Shown here: positions 1 to 8,069 of the stretch, piece by piece
Layout of the letters: every line of letters starts with the position of its first letter
How positions within the stretch are numbered: the stretch's first letter is position 1
Assembly (NCBI RefSeq): GCF_003254575.1
Contig: NZ_QJUA01000001.1
Coordinates: forward strand, 248,001-312,000
Reading direction: 5' to 3'
Source of the DNA: Mycobacterium kyogaense
Lineage (GTDB): Bacteria; Actinomycetota; Actinomycetes; Mycobacteriales; Mycobacteriaceae
Length of the DNA stretch: 64,000 nt
Notes under the pieces: model-generated
What the model was told of the DNA's origin: nothing
Database searches by the model: none
The model's input: only the letters and a program-made list of their open reading frames with translations
Translations under genes and position numbers: made by a program

Positions 1-218
1 CCCAGACGCCCGTGCCGTACCTGCAGTGGCAGAACGCCCCCGGCACCACGCCGCCGCAGATCGCCCCGGGCACGGCGGATCTCGCGTCGATGTTCTTGCC
101 GACGGCGCCGACGCAGGGCGCGGGTCCCGCGCCAGGTCCCGCCCCGGGTCCCGTGCCCGCTCAGGGTTCCGGACCGGCACCCGGTCCCGCTCCGGCAGCG
201 GCGGGGGGAGGCTCATGA
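1..218 (+). CDS. mce4D: Mce family protein Mce4D, C-terminal end (partial)
   Basis: Only the last ~72 codons are inside the window; the frame is open from its left edge to a TGA at 216-218. The visible part is a Pro/Ala/Gly-rich low-complexity tail (repeated PAPGPAPG), typical of the unstructured C-termini of mycobacterial Mce subunits. The stop overlaps the ATG of the next gene (ATGA), as inside mce operons. Mce4A-F are thought to form the periplasmic shuttle of the Mce4 cholesterol importer. The D assignment comes only from position, directly before a lipoprotein (E) and an F subunit; the Mce domain itself is not visible. Confidence 0.75.
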   Translation, partial: QTPVPYLQWQNAPGTTPPQIAPGTADLASMFLPTAPTQGAGPAPGPAPGPVPAQGSGPAPGPAPAAAGGGS

Positions 219-1384
219 TTCGCAAGGCCATCCGTCCCGCCCTCGCGCTCGGAACCCTGACGGTCCTGGTGTCCGGATGTGAGTTCGGCGGGCTGAACTC
301 GTTGGACATGCCGGGCACCGCGGGGCACGGCGCCGGTTCCTACACGATCACCGTCGAGCTGCCGGATGTGGCGACGCTGCCGCAGAACTCGCCGGTGATG
401 GTCAACGACGTGACCGTGGGCAGTGTGTCCGGCATCGACGCCGTGCAACGTCCCGACGGGACGTTCTTCGCGGCGGTGAAGCTCTCGCTCGACAAGGACG
501 TCAATCTGCCGGCCAACGCGACCGCGAAAGTCGCACAGACCTCACTGCTGGGTTCCCAGCACGTCGAACTGGCCGAGCCTCCCGAGAAGCCCGTCGGCCG
601 GTTGGCCGAAGGTTCCAACATCCCGCTGGACCGTACGGGTCGCTACCCGACCACCGAGGAAGTGCTGTCCTCGCTTGGCGTCGTCGTCAACAAGGGCAAT
701 CTCGGTGCGTTGCAGGACATCACCGAGGAGTTCTACAACGCCGTCGTCGGCCGCGAAGGCACGTTCACCGACCTCATGCCCCGGCTGGCCGAGCTGACGT
801 CCTCGCTGGATCGGCAAACCGACGACATCATCTCCGCCGCCGAAGGTCTCGACCGCTTCGCCGGAATCCTCGCGCGCAGCAAGGACAGCCTGGGCCGCAC
901 TCTGGACACGCTGCCCGCGGCCCTGGACGTGCTGGACCGCAACCGCGCCAACATCGTCGACACCTTCACCGCGCTGCGCAGGCTCGCGGTGGTGGGCTCG
1001 AAGATTCTCGCCGAGACGAAGGTGGATCTGGCCGCCGACCTCAAGGACCTGTTCCCGGCTGTCAAGGCGCTCAACGACAACGCCGACGACTTCATCAAGA
1101 GCCTCGAGTTGTTGCCCACGTTCCCCTTCCACTACCAGTACCTGCGCAAGGCCGTGCGCGGCGACTACCTCAACGTGTTCGTCACGTTCGACCTGACCTT
1201 GCGCCGCCTCGGGGAGACGGTGTTCACCACGTCATTGGGGCTCGACCCGAACATGAAGCGCCTCAACGAGGTCGTCAACACGCCGGACTTCCTGACCGGC
1301 GAGATGGCGAACCTGTCCGGTCAGGCGGCTGATCCCTTCAAGATCGCGCCGGGCACGGCGACCCAGCACGGGGGGACACCGTAG
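215..1384 (+). CDS. mce4E: Mce4E/LprN-type lipoprotein of the Mce4 cholesterol import system
   Basis: 389 residues. A basic n-region and hydrophobic stretch end in the lipobox LVSGC (Cys22), so the protein should be lipid-anchored outside the membrane. The MlaD/Mce domain follows (about residues 45-125: YTITVELPDV, then VMVNDVTVGSV), then a long helical Mce4 C-terminal domain. In Mce4 systems the E subunit is the lipoprotein of the hetero-hexameric sterol-carrying complex. The ATG at 215 overlaps the mce4D stop and puts the lipobox at the right distance; the open frame extends upstream to 26, but that extension is an Arg-rich artefact. mce4F starts directly after the stop, so translation is probably coupled. 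Confidence 0.9.
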   Translation: MIRKAIRPALALGTLTVLVSGCEFGGLNSLDMPGTAGHGAGSYTITVELPDVATLPQNSPVMVNDVTVGSVSGIDAVQRPDGTFFAAVKLSLDKDVNLPANATAKVAQTSLLGSQHVELAEPPEKPVGRLAEGSNIPLDRTGRYPTTEEVLSSLGVVVNKGNLGALQDITEEFYNAVVGREGTFTDLMPRLAELTSSLDRQTDDIISAAEGLDRFAGILARSKDSLGRTLDTLPAALDVLDRNRANIVDTFTALRRLAVVGSKILAETKVDLAADLKDLFPAVKALNDNADDFIKSLELLPTFPFHYQYLRKAVRGDYLNVFVTFDLTLRRLGETVFTTSLGLDPNMKRLNEVVNTPDFLTGEMANLSGQAADPFKIAPGTATQHGGTP

Positions 1385-3139
1385 ATGTTGGACCGGCTCT
1401 CCAAGATCCAGCTGTCGATCTTCGCGGTCGTCACCGTGCTGACCGTCGGCGCGATCTCGATCTTCTACTTGCGGGTGCCCGAGGCGATCGGGTTGACCTC
1501 CTATCAGGTGACCGCCAATTTCACCGCGGCCGGTGGCCTCTATCAGAATGCCAACGTCACCTATCGGGGCGTCACCGTCGGCCAGGTCGAATCAGTCGGC
1601 TTGTCCGACAACGGGGTCGTCGCGCACATGCGGCTCGACAGCGGAACGCCGGTACCGGCGAACGTGACCGCGACGGTCAAGAGCGTCTCGGCCGTCGGTG
1701 AGCAGTATGTCGACCTGGTGCCGCCCGAGGATCCCGCCGGGGACGAGCTGCGCAACGGTGCGGACATCCCGGTGAGCCGGACGGCCATCGGGCAGGACAT
1801 CGCGGGCCTGCTGCAGCAGGCGGATTCGTTGGTCAACAGCCTCGGAAACAGCCGGATCAAAGATCTGCTGCGCGAGACGTTCAAGGCGTTCAACGGTTCC
1901 GGGCCCGAACTCGCCCGACTTATCCAGTCCGCCCGGTTGCTCGTCGACGAGGCCAATGCCAACTACGGGCAGACCACTCAGCTGATCGATCAGGCCGGCC
2001 CGTTCCTGGACTCGCAGATCGCCAGCGGGGACAACATCCGCTCGCTCGCTGACGGCCTGGCCAGGTTCACCGGCGAGGTCGCCGGCGCCGACCCGCAATT
2101 GCGCGAGCTGCTCCAGACCGCCCCGGGCGCGGCAGGCGTCGCGAACGAGACCTTCGAGGGCATTCGCCCCAATTTCCCAATGCTGGCAGCGAATTTGGCC
2201 AACCTGGGCCGAATCGGGGCGATCTACCACAAGTCGATCGAGCAGGCCTTGGTGATCTTCCCGGCGCTGATGGCCGGCCTGAACACCGTCGCCGGCGGCG
2301 TGCCCGCCGACGAGGGCGGCAAGCTGGACTTCAAGATCCACCTCAACGATCCGCCGACCTGCTCGGTCGGGTTCCTGCCGCCGACGACCATCCGCTCGCC
2401 GGCGGACACGACGCTGCGCGAGTTGCCGACCGATCTGTACTGCAAGACGCCGCAGAACGATCCGTCGGTGGTGCGCGGTGCGCGCAACTATCCGTGCCAG
2501 GAGTTCCCCGGTAAGCGCGCGCCGACGATCCAGCTGTGCCGCGATCCGAAGGGCTACGTGCCGGTCGGTACGAACCCGTGGCGCGGGCCGCCGGTGCCCT
2601 TGGGCACTCCGATCGAGGACGGGCGGAACATTCTGCCGCCCAACAAGTTCCCGTTCATTCCGCCACAGGTGGATCCGGACCCGGGACCGCCTGTCGTGCA
2701 GCTGCCCCCGGGCGCGGTACCCGGGCCCGGGCCGGCACCGCACGCGCCGTTCCCGCTGCCGGTGCCGCCCAACGAGCCGGGGACGCCGCCCCCGCCGTGG
2801 CCTTACTTCGCGCCCCCGGACCAGGTGGTGCCGCCGTACGGCCGGACACCACCGGGCCCGCCCGCGGCACCCGCCCCCGTGGCGCCCGCTCCCGCGCCAG
2901 TCGCGCCACCCGCACCCGGCGCGCCTGCTGCCCCGTCGGGTCCGCTGCTGCCCGCCGAGGCGGTGCCGCAACCGACTGGGCCGACGCCGCAGGCGGCGGG
3001 ACCAGCGATGGCGAGCTATGACCAGAACGGGAAGTTCGTCGACCCCGCGGGCGGAACTGGCACCTTCGCCCCCGGAGCTGACAAACTGGCGCCTGCAGAG
3101 AACTGGGTCGATCTGATGCTGGCCCCGAAGCAGCTATAG
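1385..3139 (+). CDS. mce4F: Mce4F, Mce family protein with proline-rich tail
   Basis: 584 residues. The N-terminus (MLDRLSKIQLSIFAVVTVLT) is one uncleaved membrane anchor of the kind found in F subunits. The Mce/MlaD domain (about residues 38-120) contains NANVTYRGVTVGQVESV, a strong match to what I know of Mce4F. A helical domain runs to about residue 330 and includes a Cys-containing segment. From about residue 430 to the end the protein is mostly Pro/Ala/Gly. In M. tuberculosis the Mce4 complex imports cholesterol with the YrbE permeases and the MceG ATPase. The ATG follows the mce4E stop with no gap. Confidence 0.92.
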   Translation: MLDRLSKIQLSIFAVVTVLTVGAISIFYLRVPEAIGLTSYQVTANFTAAGGLYQNANVTYRGVTVGQVESVGLSDNGVVAHMRLDSGTPVPANVTATVKSVSAVGEQYVDLVPPEDPAGDELRNGADIPVSRTAIGQDIAGLLQQADSLVNSLGNSRIKDLLRETFKAFNGSGPELARLIQSARLLVDEANANYGQTTQLIDQAGPFLDSQIASGDNIRSLADGLARFTGEVAGADPQLRELLQTAPGAAGVANETFEGIRPNFPMLAANLANLGRIGAIYHKSIEQALVIFPALMAGLNTVAGGVPADEGGKLDFKIHLNDPPTCSVGFLPPTTIRSPADTTLRELPTDLYCKTPQNDPSVVRGARNYPCQEFPGKRAPTIQLCRDPKGYVPVGTNPWRGPPVPLGTPIEDGRNILPPNKFPFIPPQVDPDPGPPVVQLPPGAVPGPGPAPHAPFPLPVPPNEPGTPPPPWPYFAPPDQVVPPYGRTPPGPPAAPAPVAPAPAPVAPPAPGAPAAPSGPLLPAEAVPQPTGPTPQAAGPAMASYDQNGKFVDPAGGTGTFAPGADKLAPAENWVDLMLAPKQL

Positions 3140-3149
3140 GCAGGACGAG

Positions 3150-3845
3150 TTGGTAGAAGCTAGCCCGCGTGAGGCGAGCCGGCCCGCCCGGCGTCGCGCT
3201 TCCCGCGCCGCCGGGCCGGCCGCCGGTGCCGAACCGGAGACCCCGCGCGCCGTGGTCCTCGACACCCCCGGGACCACGAAGGTCCGTCGACCGGTCTCCA
3301 CGTCGGCGGCACCGCCGCCGCGTCGCAGGGCCAACCGTGGTCTCGTCGCGCTCGTCTCGCTGCTGTCCCTGGTGGTGCTGCTCGGCGCGCTGGGCGGCGG
3401 GGTGGCGTGGATGCTGCACGAACAACGCGTCCAGGAGGCGCAGTTGGCTCGCGACCAACGGTTCGTCGACACCGCGTCCCAGCTGGTGGTCAACATGTTC
3501 AGCTACACGCAGGACGACATCGACGACAGCGTGAACCGCTTCGTCAACGGCACGAGTGGGCCACTGCGTGACATGCTCAGCCAGGGCAACAACGTCGACA
3601 ACCTCAAGGCGATCTTCCGCGACACCAACGCGAGCTCCGAGGCCGTCATCAACGGTGCCGCCCTCGAGAAGGTCGACCAGGTGAGCGGGAATGCCGCGGT
3701 GCTGGTGTCCGCGCGGGTCACCGTGACCGACATCGACGGCACCAACAAGCCGTCGCAGCCCTACCGGATGCGGGTGATCGTGCACGAGGACGACAACGGC
3801 CACATGACGGGCTACGACCTCAAGTACCCCGACGGCGGGAACTGA
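3150..3845 (+). CDS. Mce-associated membrane protein (Rv3493c-like)
   Basis: 231 residues. A basic, Pro/Arg-rich cytoplasmic N-terminus (1-60) precedes one membrane helix (about 63-87), then an extracytoplasmic NTF2-like domain typical of Mam proteins (residues 95-231). Mam proteins stabilise Mce complexes. The start is TTG at 3150, 10 nt after the mce4F stop with an AGGA just upstream; no ATG or GTG gives a better N-terminus. Its TGA overlaps the ATG of the next gene. Position directly after mce4F matches Rv3493c of the M. tuberculosis mce4 locus. Confidence 0.85.
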   Translation: MVEASPREASRPARRRASRAAGPAAGAEPETPRAVVLDTPGTTKVRRPVSTSAAPPPRRRANRGLVALVSLLSLVVLLGALGGGVAWMLHEQRVQEAQLARDQRFVDTASQLVVNMFSYTQDDIDDSVNRFVNGTSGPLRDMLSQGNNVDNLKAIFRDTNASSEAVINGAALEKVDQVSGNAAVLVSARVTVTDIDGTNKPSQPYRMRVIVHEDDNGHMTGYDLKYPDGGN

Positions 3846-4339
3846 TGGGAAACGGGTTCGCGCGGCTGCTCGCCGCCCTGGGCGTGCTGTTGGCGCTCGG
3901 TGTGGTCGCGCTCGGCGGCGTCGGAGGCTGGCTGTACTGGGACAGGGTGCAGCTGCAGGGTGAGCAGACGGCTCGCGAGGAGCTCGCTCCGCTTGCCCAG
4001 CAACAGATCCCGCAGGTGTTCGGCTACGACTACCAGACGGTCGAGGGCAGCCTGGGCAAGGTGTATCCGCTGCTGACGCCGAGCTATCGCCGGGAGTTCG
4101 AGGACCGCGCCACCAAAGACATCATCCCGCAGGCGCGAGATCGTCAGCTGGTCAGCCAGGCCAACGTGGTGGGCGTCGGAGTGCTGGAGGCGCAACGCAA
4201 TTCGGCGTCGGTGATGGTCTACATGAATCGCACCGTGACCGACAAATCCCGCCAGCCCATCTACGACGGCAGCCGCCTGCGTGTCGATTACCAGAAGATC
4301 GACGGCAAGTGGCTGATCAACTACATCACGCCGATCTAG
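3845..4339 (+). CDS. Mce-associated membrane protein (Rv3492c-like)
   Basis: 164 residues: a short N-terminus, one transmembrane helix (about 7-33), then a soluble extracytoplasmic domain. It is distantly similar in layout to the preceding Mam protein, and the pair is the usual end of the mce4 operon. The ATG overlaps the previous stop (TGATG), so the two are probably translated together. The 3' end overlaps the convergent otsA gene by 14 bp, so mce4 transcripts must end inside or beyond otsA antisense; no hairpin terminator is visible there. Confidence 0.85.
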   Translation: MGNGFARLLAALGVLLALGVVALGGVGGWLYWDRVQLQGEQTAREELAPLAQQQIPQVFGYDYQTVEGSLGKVYPLLTPSYRREFEDRATKDIIPQARDRQLVSQANVVGVGVLEAQRNSASVMVYMNRTVTDKSRQPIYDGSRLRVDYQKIDGKWLINYITPI

Positions 4340-5804
4340 AGTCGGCCAGCGCCTCGAGGAAGGACCGTGCCCAGCGGTCCACGTCGTGGGCGAGTACCTG
4401 CCGGCGTAGCGCCCGCATCCGGCGCCGGCCCTCCTCCGGTGCCTGGGCCAGCGCCGCCTCGATCGCGTCCTTGACGCCTTCGAGGTGGTGGGGGTTGGTC
4501 AGGTAGGCCTGGCGCAATTCGGCTGCGGCGCCGGTGAACTCGCTCAACACCAGCGCGCCGCCGAGATCGCTGCGGCAGGCCACGTACTCCTTGGCCACCA
4601 GGTTCATCCCGTCGCGCAGCGGTGTCACCAGCATGACGTCGGCGGCGACGTAGAAGGCGATCAGGTCTTCGCGCGGCACCGGACGGTGCAGATAGTGCAG
4701 CACCGGGTGCCCGACCTCGCCGTATTCGCCGTTGACGTGCCCGACCTGACGTTCGATGTCCTCCCGCATCGCGATGTAGCTCTCCACCCGCTCGCGGCTC
4801 GGCGTGGCCAGCTGCACCAGCACGGTGTCCGTCGGATCGATGCGGCCCTCGTCGAGCAGTTCGGAGAACGCCCGCAACCGCACGTCGATACCCTTGGTGT
4901 AGTCCAGTCGGTCGACGCCGAGCAACACCTTGCGCGGGTTGCCGAGTTCGGCGCGAATTTCCCTGGCCCGCTGGCGGATTCGGCGGGTACGGGCCTGCTG
5001 GTCGAGATCGCCGGAGTCGATAGAGATCGGGAACGCGCCGACCTTGACGGTGCGGAAACCGACGAACACCTCGCCGAAGCGGGAGCGGACCCCGACATTG
5101 CCGCGCGAGGTGTTGGCGCCCACCAGCCGGCGCGACAGGATCAGGAAGTTCTGGGCGCCGCCCGGGAGATGGAAGCCGACCAGGTCGGCGCCGAGAAGCC
5201 CTTCGACGATCTCGGTGCGCCAAGGCATCTGCATGAACAGCTCGACCGGCGGGAACGGGATGTGTAGGAAGAAGCCGATGGTCAGGTCGGGCCGCAGCAT
5301 GCGCAGCATCTTCGGCACCAGCTGCAGCTGGTAGTCCTGCACCCAGACCGTGGCGCCCTCCGCGGCGGTGCGGGCCGTCGCTTCGGCGAAGCGACGGTTG
5401 ACCTCGACGTAGCGGTCCCACCACTGCCGGTGATAGATCGGCTTGACGATGACGTCGTGGTACAGCGGCCACAGGGTCGCGTTGGAGAACCCCTCGTAGT
5501 ACTCGGCGACGTCGTCGGCAGACAGCCGGACCGGCACCAGCGTCATGCCGTCCTGCTCGATCGGCTGATCGAAGCTGTCCGGGTCGTCGGCCTCTTCAGG
5601 AACGCCGGGCCAGCCGATCCAGGCACCGCTGCGCTTGCGTAGGAGCGGCTCGAGCGCGGTCACCAAGCCACCCGGGCTGCGCTTGTACTCCGTGGAACCG
5701 TCGGGCCGGCGGACGATGTCTATGGGGAGACGATTGGCGACGACGACGAAGTCGGCCGACGCAGCCGAGCCCGAGCGGACGTCAGGGCCGCTCGGATCGG
5801 GCAT
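4326..5804 (-). CDS. otsA: Trehalose-6-phosphate synthase
   Basis: 492 residues, GT20 family, the usual OtsA size. It makes trehalose-6-phosphate from (A/U/G)DP-glucose and glucose-6-phosphate in the cytoplasm; trehalose is essential for the mycobacterial cell wall. Recognisable motifs in order: [52 protein letters not shown] and [13 protein letters not shown]. The ATG at 5804 shares a base with the TAA of the small upstream gene (TAATG), implying coupled translation; the frame is open to 5858, but that part overlaps the small gene. The order mce4F-Mam-Mam-otsA matches Rv3494c-Rv3490. Confidence 0.95.
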   Translation of the reverse strand: MPDPSGPDVRSGSAASADFVVVANRLPIDIVRRPDGSTEYKRSPGGLVTALEPLLRKRSGAWIGWPGVPEEADDPDSFDQPIEQDGMTLVPVRLSADDVAEYYEGFSNATLWPLYHDVIVKPIYHRQWWDRYVEVNRRFAEATARTAAEGATVWVQDYQLQLVPKMLRMLRPDLTIGFFLHIPFPPVELFMQMPWRTEIVEGLLGADLVGFHLPGGAQNFLILSRRLVGANTSRGNVGVRSRFGEVFVGFRTVKVGAFPISIDSGDLDQQARTRRIRQRAREIRAELGNPRKVLLGVDRLDYTKGIDVRLRAFSELLDEGRIDPTDTVLVQLATPSRERVESYIAMREDIERQVGHVNGEYGEVGHPVLHYLHRPVPREDLIAFYVAADVMLVTPLRDGMNLVAKEYVACRSDLGGALVLSEFTGAAAELRQAYLTNPHHLEGVKDAIEAALAQAPEEGRRRMRALRRQVLAHDVDRWARSFLEALADSRSA

Positions 5805-5968
5805 TACGCGTCGAGCTTTGCCGGTCCGATGCCGAGCATCGACAGGAAGACCCGGCATTCATCGGGGTCGGTGGAGTAGGCGGCGACGACGCGTCGCGCC
5901 TGGCGCTCGGTGCTGTCGGCGATGGGCTCGACGTCGCCGATCTCGGCGGGATCAGGTTTGGCAGGCAT
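5804..5968 (-). CDS. Small conserved protein of unknown function (Rv3489-like)
   Basis: 54 residues from ATG 5968: acidic N-terminus, then a helical Arg-rich segment and a C-terminus ending GIGPAKLDA. It sits directly before otsA with a TAATG stop/start overlap, in the same place and about the same length as Rv3489. No function is known to me; constant linkage to otsA suggests a role near trehalose synthesis or only translational coupling. A TTG at 5986 would add six residues. I prefer ATG 5968 because a -10-like hexamer lies 7 nt upstream, which would make the transcript leaderless. Confidence 0.6.
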   Translation of the reverse strand: MPAKPDPAEIGDVEPIADSTERQARRVVAAYSTDPDECRVFLSMLGIGPAKLDA

Positions 5969-5975
5969 GGGGACA

Positions 5976-5981
5976 ACTGTA
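5976..5981 (-). promoter_or_regulatory. Candidate -10 element for a leaderless otsA-operon transcript
   Basis: On the minus strand TACAGT (TAnnnT type) ends 7 nt before ATG 5968, placing the transcription start on or next to the A of the start codon. There is no Shine-Dalgarno sequence before this ATG. Leaderless mRNAs are common in mycobacteria. Inference from sequence only. Confidence 0.4.
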
Positions 5982-6033
5982 GCCAATACACAGGCGGGAA
6001 GCCGAAGCCTGTTCGCGGCCTCGCTCAGTGCCG

Positions 6034-6053
6034 TATAACTGGAACACGTTCTC
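6034..6053 (+). promoter_or_regulatory. -10 element overlapping a KstR-like operator
   Basis: TATAAC at 6034-6039 is a good -10 and is followed by TGGAACACGTTCTC at 6040-6053. That fits the KstR consensus TNNAACNNGTTNNA except at the last base. KstR represses cholesterol-catabolism genes, including mce4, and this site would cover the transcription start of the SDR gene. The -10 lies inside the longer possible reading frame (GTG 6028), which argues for the downstream ATG 6079. Confidence 0.55.
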
Positions 6054-6078
6054 GTTTTCTGCCGTGGAAGGTGTGCCG

Positions 6079-6909
6079 ATGCAGCTCTCCGATGCGATGT
6101 TGTCCGGGCGAACGGTGCTGGTCACCGGCGGGGGCAGCGGAATCGGCAAGGGGGTGGCGGCGGCCGTCGTCGCCGCCGGCGGCAACGCGATGCTGATGGG
6201 TCGCAACGCGGACAAACTGGCAGCCGCCGCTGACGAGATCGGTGGCGCGGTCCGCTACGAGCCCGGCGACGTCACCGATGAGGACGAGGTGGCCCGCACC
6301 GTCGACGCAGCCGCGGCGTGGACCGGTCGCCTGGACGGTGTGGTGCACTGCGCCGGCGGTAGTGACACCATCGGCCCGATCACCCAGCTGGACTCCGAAG
6401 CATGGCGGCGGCTGGTCGACCTCAACATCAACGGCACCTTTTATGTCCTCAAGCATTCGGCGCGCGCGATGGTGCGCGGCGGTGGGGGATCCTTCGTCGG
6501 CATCTCCTCGATCGCGGCGAGCAACACCCACCGCTGGTTCGGTGCCTACGGGGTGTCGAAGGCGGGTGTCGACCACCTGATGCAACTGGCCGCCGACGAA
6601 CTCGGCCCGTCGTCGGTGCGGGTGAACTGCATCCGACCGGGTCTGATCCGCACGGACCTGGTGGCGGCGATCTTCATGTCACCGGAGGTGAGCGGCGACT
6701 ACGCGGCGGCCACCCCGCTCCCTCGGCCCGGCGAGGCCGAGGACGTGGCCAACGCCGCGGTGTTCCTGCTCAGTGATGCCTCGAGCTACATCACCGGACA
6801 GCTGATCAACGTCGACGGCGGCATGATGCTGCGCCGCGGACCGGACTTCTCGGCGATGCTGGAACCGGTGTTCGGCGCCGACGGGCTGCGCGGCGTCGTC
6901 TCGGGGTAG
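6079..6909 (+). CDS. Short-chain dehydrogenase/reductase under a KstR-like box
   Basis: 276 residues, classical SDR: Rossmann motif TGGGSGIG near residue 16, catalytic Ser in GISSIAAS, YxxxK as YGVSK, and a C-terminal ITGQLINVDGG. It probably oxidises or reduces a hydroxyl/keto group with NAD(P). ATG 6079 has GGAAGG 7 nt upstream, and the -10 and operator lie between it and the longer GTG 6028 frame, so 6079 is chosen. The KstR-like operator and nearby mce4 genes suggest steroid or lipid catabolism, possibly the Rv3485c counterpart; the substrate cannot be read from sequence. Confidence 0.85.
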   Translation: MQLSDAMLSGRTVLVTGGGSGIGKGVAAAVVAAGGNAMLMGRNADKLAAAADEIGGAVRYEPGDVTDEDEVARTVDAAAAWTGRLDGVVHCAGGSDTIGPITQLDSEAWRRLVDLNINGTFYVLKHSARAMVRGGGGSFVGISSIAASNTHRWFGAYGVSKAGVDHLMQLAADELGPSSVRVNCIRPGLIRTDLVAAIFMSPEVSGDYAAATPLPRPGEAEDVANAAVFLLSDASSYITGQLINVDGGMMLRRGPDFSAMLEPVFGADGLRGVVSG

Positions 6910-6921
6910 CCCACCCCGGCA

Positions 6922-8040
6922 CTACGTGTCGTGATGGATGCGACCGTCCGTTTCTGTCAGCGGCCGGCCACCGCCGCCCCACCGCGACGAGATGATCTCC
7001 GCCGCGATCGACACCGCGGTCTCCTCCGGGGTGCGGGCACCGAGATCGAGTCCGATCGGGCTGGACAACCGGCGCAACTCGTTGTCGGTGAGTCCGATCT
7101 CTCGCAACCGGCGCATTCGGTCCTCGTGGGTGCGCCGCGAGCCCATCACGCCGACGTACCCGACGTCGAGCCGCAACGCCACCTCCAACACCGGGACGTC
7201 GAACTTGGCATCGTGGGTGAGCACGCAGATCGCGGTGCGGGTGTCGACAGCGCCCCGTTCGGCCTCGCCGGCGAGGTAGCGGTGCGGCCAGTCGACCACG
7301 ACGTCGTCAGCTGCGGGAAACCTTGCGGCGGTGGCGAATACAGGCCGGGCGTCGCAGACCGTGACCCGATAGCCGAGCAGAGCTGCCTGGGCGGCGAGCG
7401 CCGTGCCGAAGTCGATGGCGCCGACGATGATCATCCGCGGCCGCGGGGCGTGACTGGCGACGAAGACGTCCATCCCGGCGTCCTGTCGCTGACCGTCCGG
7501 CCCGTAACTCAGGACACCGGAGCGGCCGGCGGCGAGCAGGCCCCTGGCGTCGTCGACGATCGCGTTGTCGGCGCGTCCGGAACCGACGGAGCCATGTGCG
7601 AAGTCGGGGCCGACCACGATCCGTCGTCCCTGCCACGTCGGATCGGGATGGTCGATGACCGTGGCGACGGCCACCGCCCGATGCGCGGCGATGTCGTCGG
7701 CGACGGTCTGCAACTGTGGAAAGGTCTGGCGCGAGACCGGTTCGGTGAAGATGTCGATGGTGCCGCCGCACGTCAACCCGACTGCGAACGCCTCGTCGTC
7801 GCTGACGCCGTAGCGCTGCAACTCCGGTCGACCATTCGCGACGACATCAGCCGACACCTCGTACACGGCGGATTCCACGCAGCCGCCCGACACCGAACCG
7901 GCGACCGAGCCGTCCGGAGCGACCACCATGGCCGCACCGGGCGGACGGGGTGCCGAGTGCATCGTGCGGACGACCGTCGACAGCCCTGCCGTGGCGCCGG
8001 CCCGCCAGACGGCGAGCAACTCGTCGAGCACGTCACGCAC
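6922..8040 (-). CDS. XdhC/CoxI family protein
   Basis: 372 residues. It has an N-terminal XdhC domain with the conserved GSVSGGCVE and GLTCGGTIDIF segments. A C-terminal Rossmann domain follows (PRMIIVGAIDFGTALA, then VGVMGSRRTHEDR). XdhC proteins bind molybdenum cofactor and add the terminal sulfur before insertion into xanthine or CO dehydrogenase-type enzymes. No molybdenum hydroxylase lies beside it; the only molybdoenzyme in the window (38942-41233) is of the DMSO-reductase type and would not use it. GTG 8040 starts the gene; a second GTG two codons later is possible. Confidence 0.85.
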   Translation of the reverse strand: MRDVLDELLAVWRAGATAGLSTVVRTMHSAPRPPGAAMVVAPDGSVAGSVSGGCVESAVYEVSADVVANGRPELQRYGVSDDEAFAVGLTCGGTIDIFTEPVSRQTFPQLQTVADDIAAHRAVAVATVIDHPDPTWQGRRIVVGPDFAHGSVGSGRADNAIVDDARGLLAAGRSGVLSYGPDGQRQDAGMDVFVASHAPRPRMIIVGAIDFGTALAAQAALLGYRVTVCDARPVFATAARFPAADDVVVDWPHRYLAGEAERGAVDTRTAICVLTHDAKFDVPVLEVALRLDVGYVGVMGSRRTHEDRMRRLREIGLTDNELRRLSSPIGLDLGARTPEETAVSIAAEIISSRWGGGGRPLTETDGRIHHDT

Positions 8041-8069
8041 GTGCGCAGTCTAAGCCCGTCGTGGACGCC

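Noticed and set aside
6028..6078. GTG 6028 as start of the SDR at 6079-6909.
   Set aside because: This stretch contains the -10 and the KstR-like box; ATG 6079 has a GGAAGG ribosome site at the right distance.
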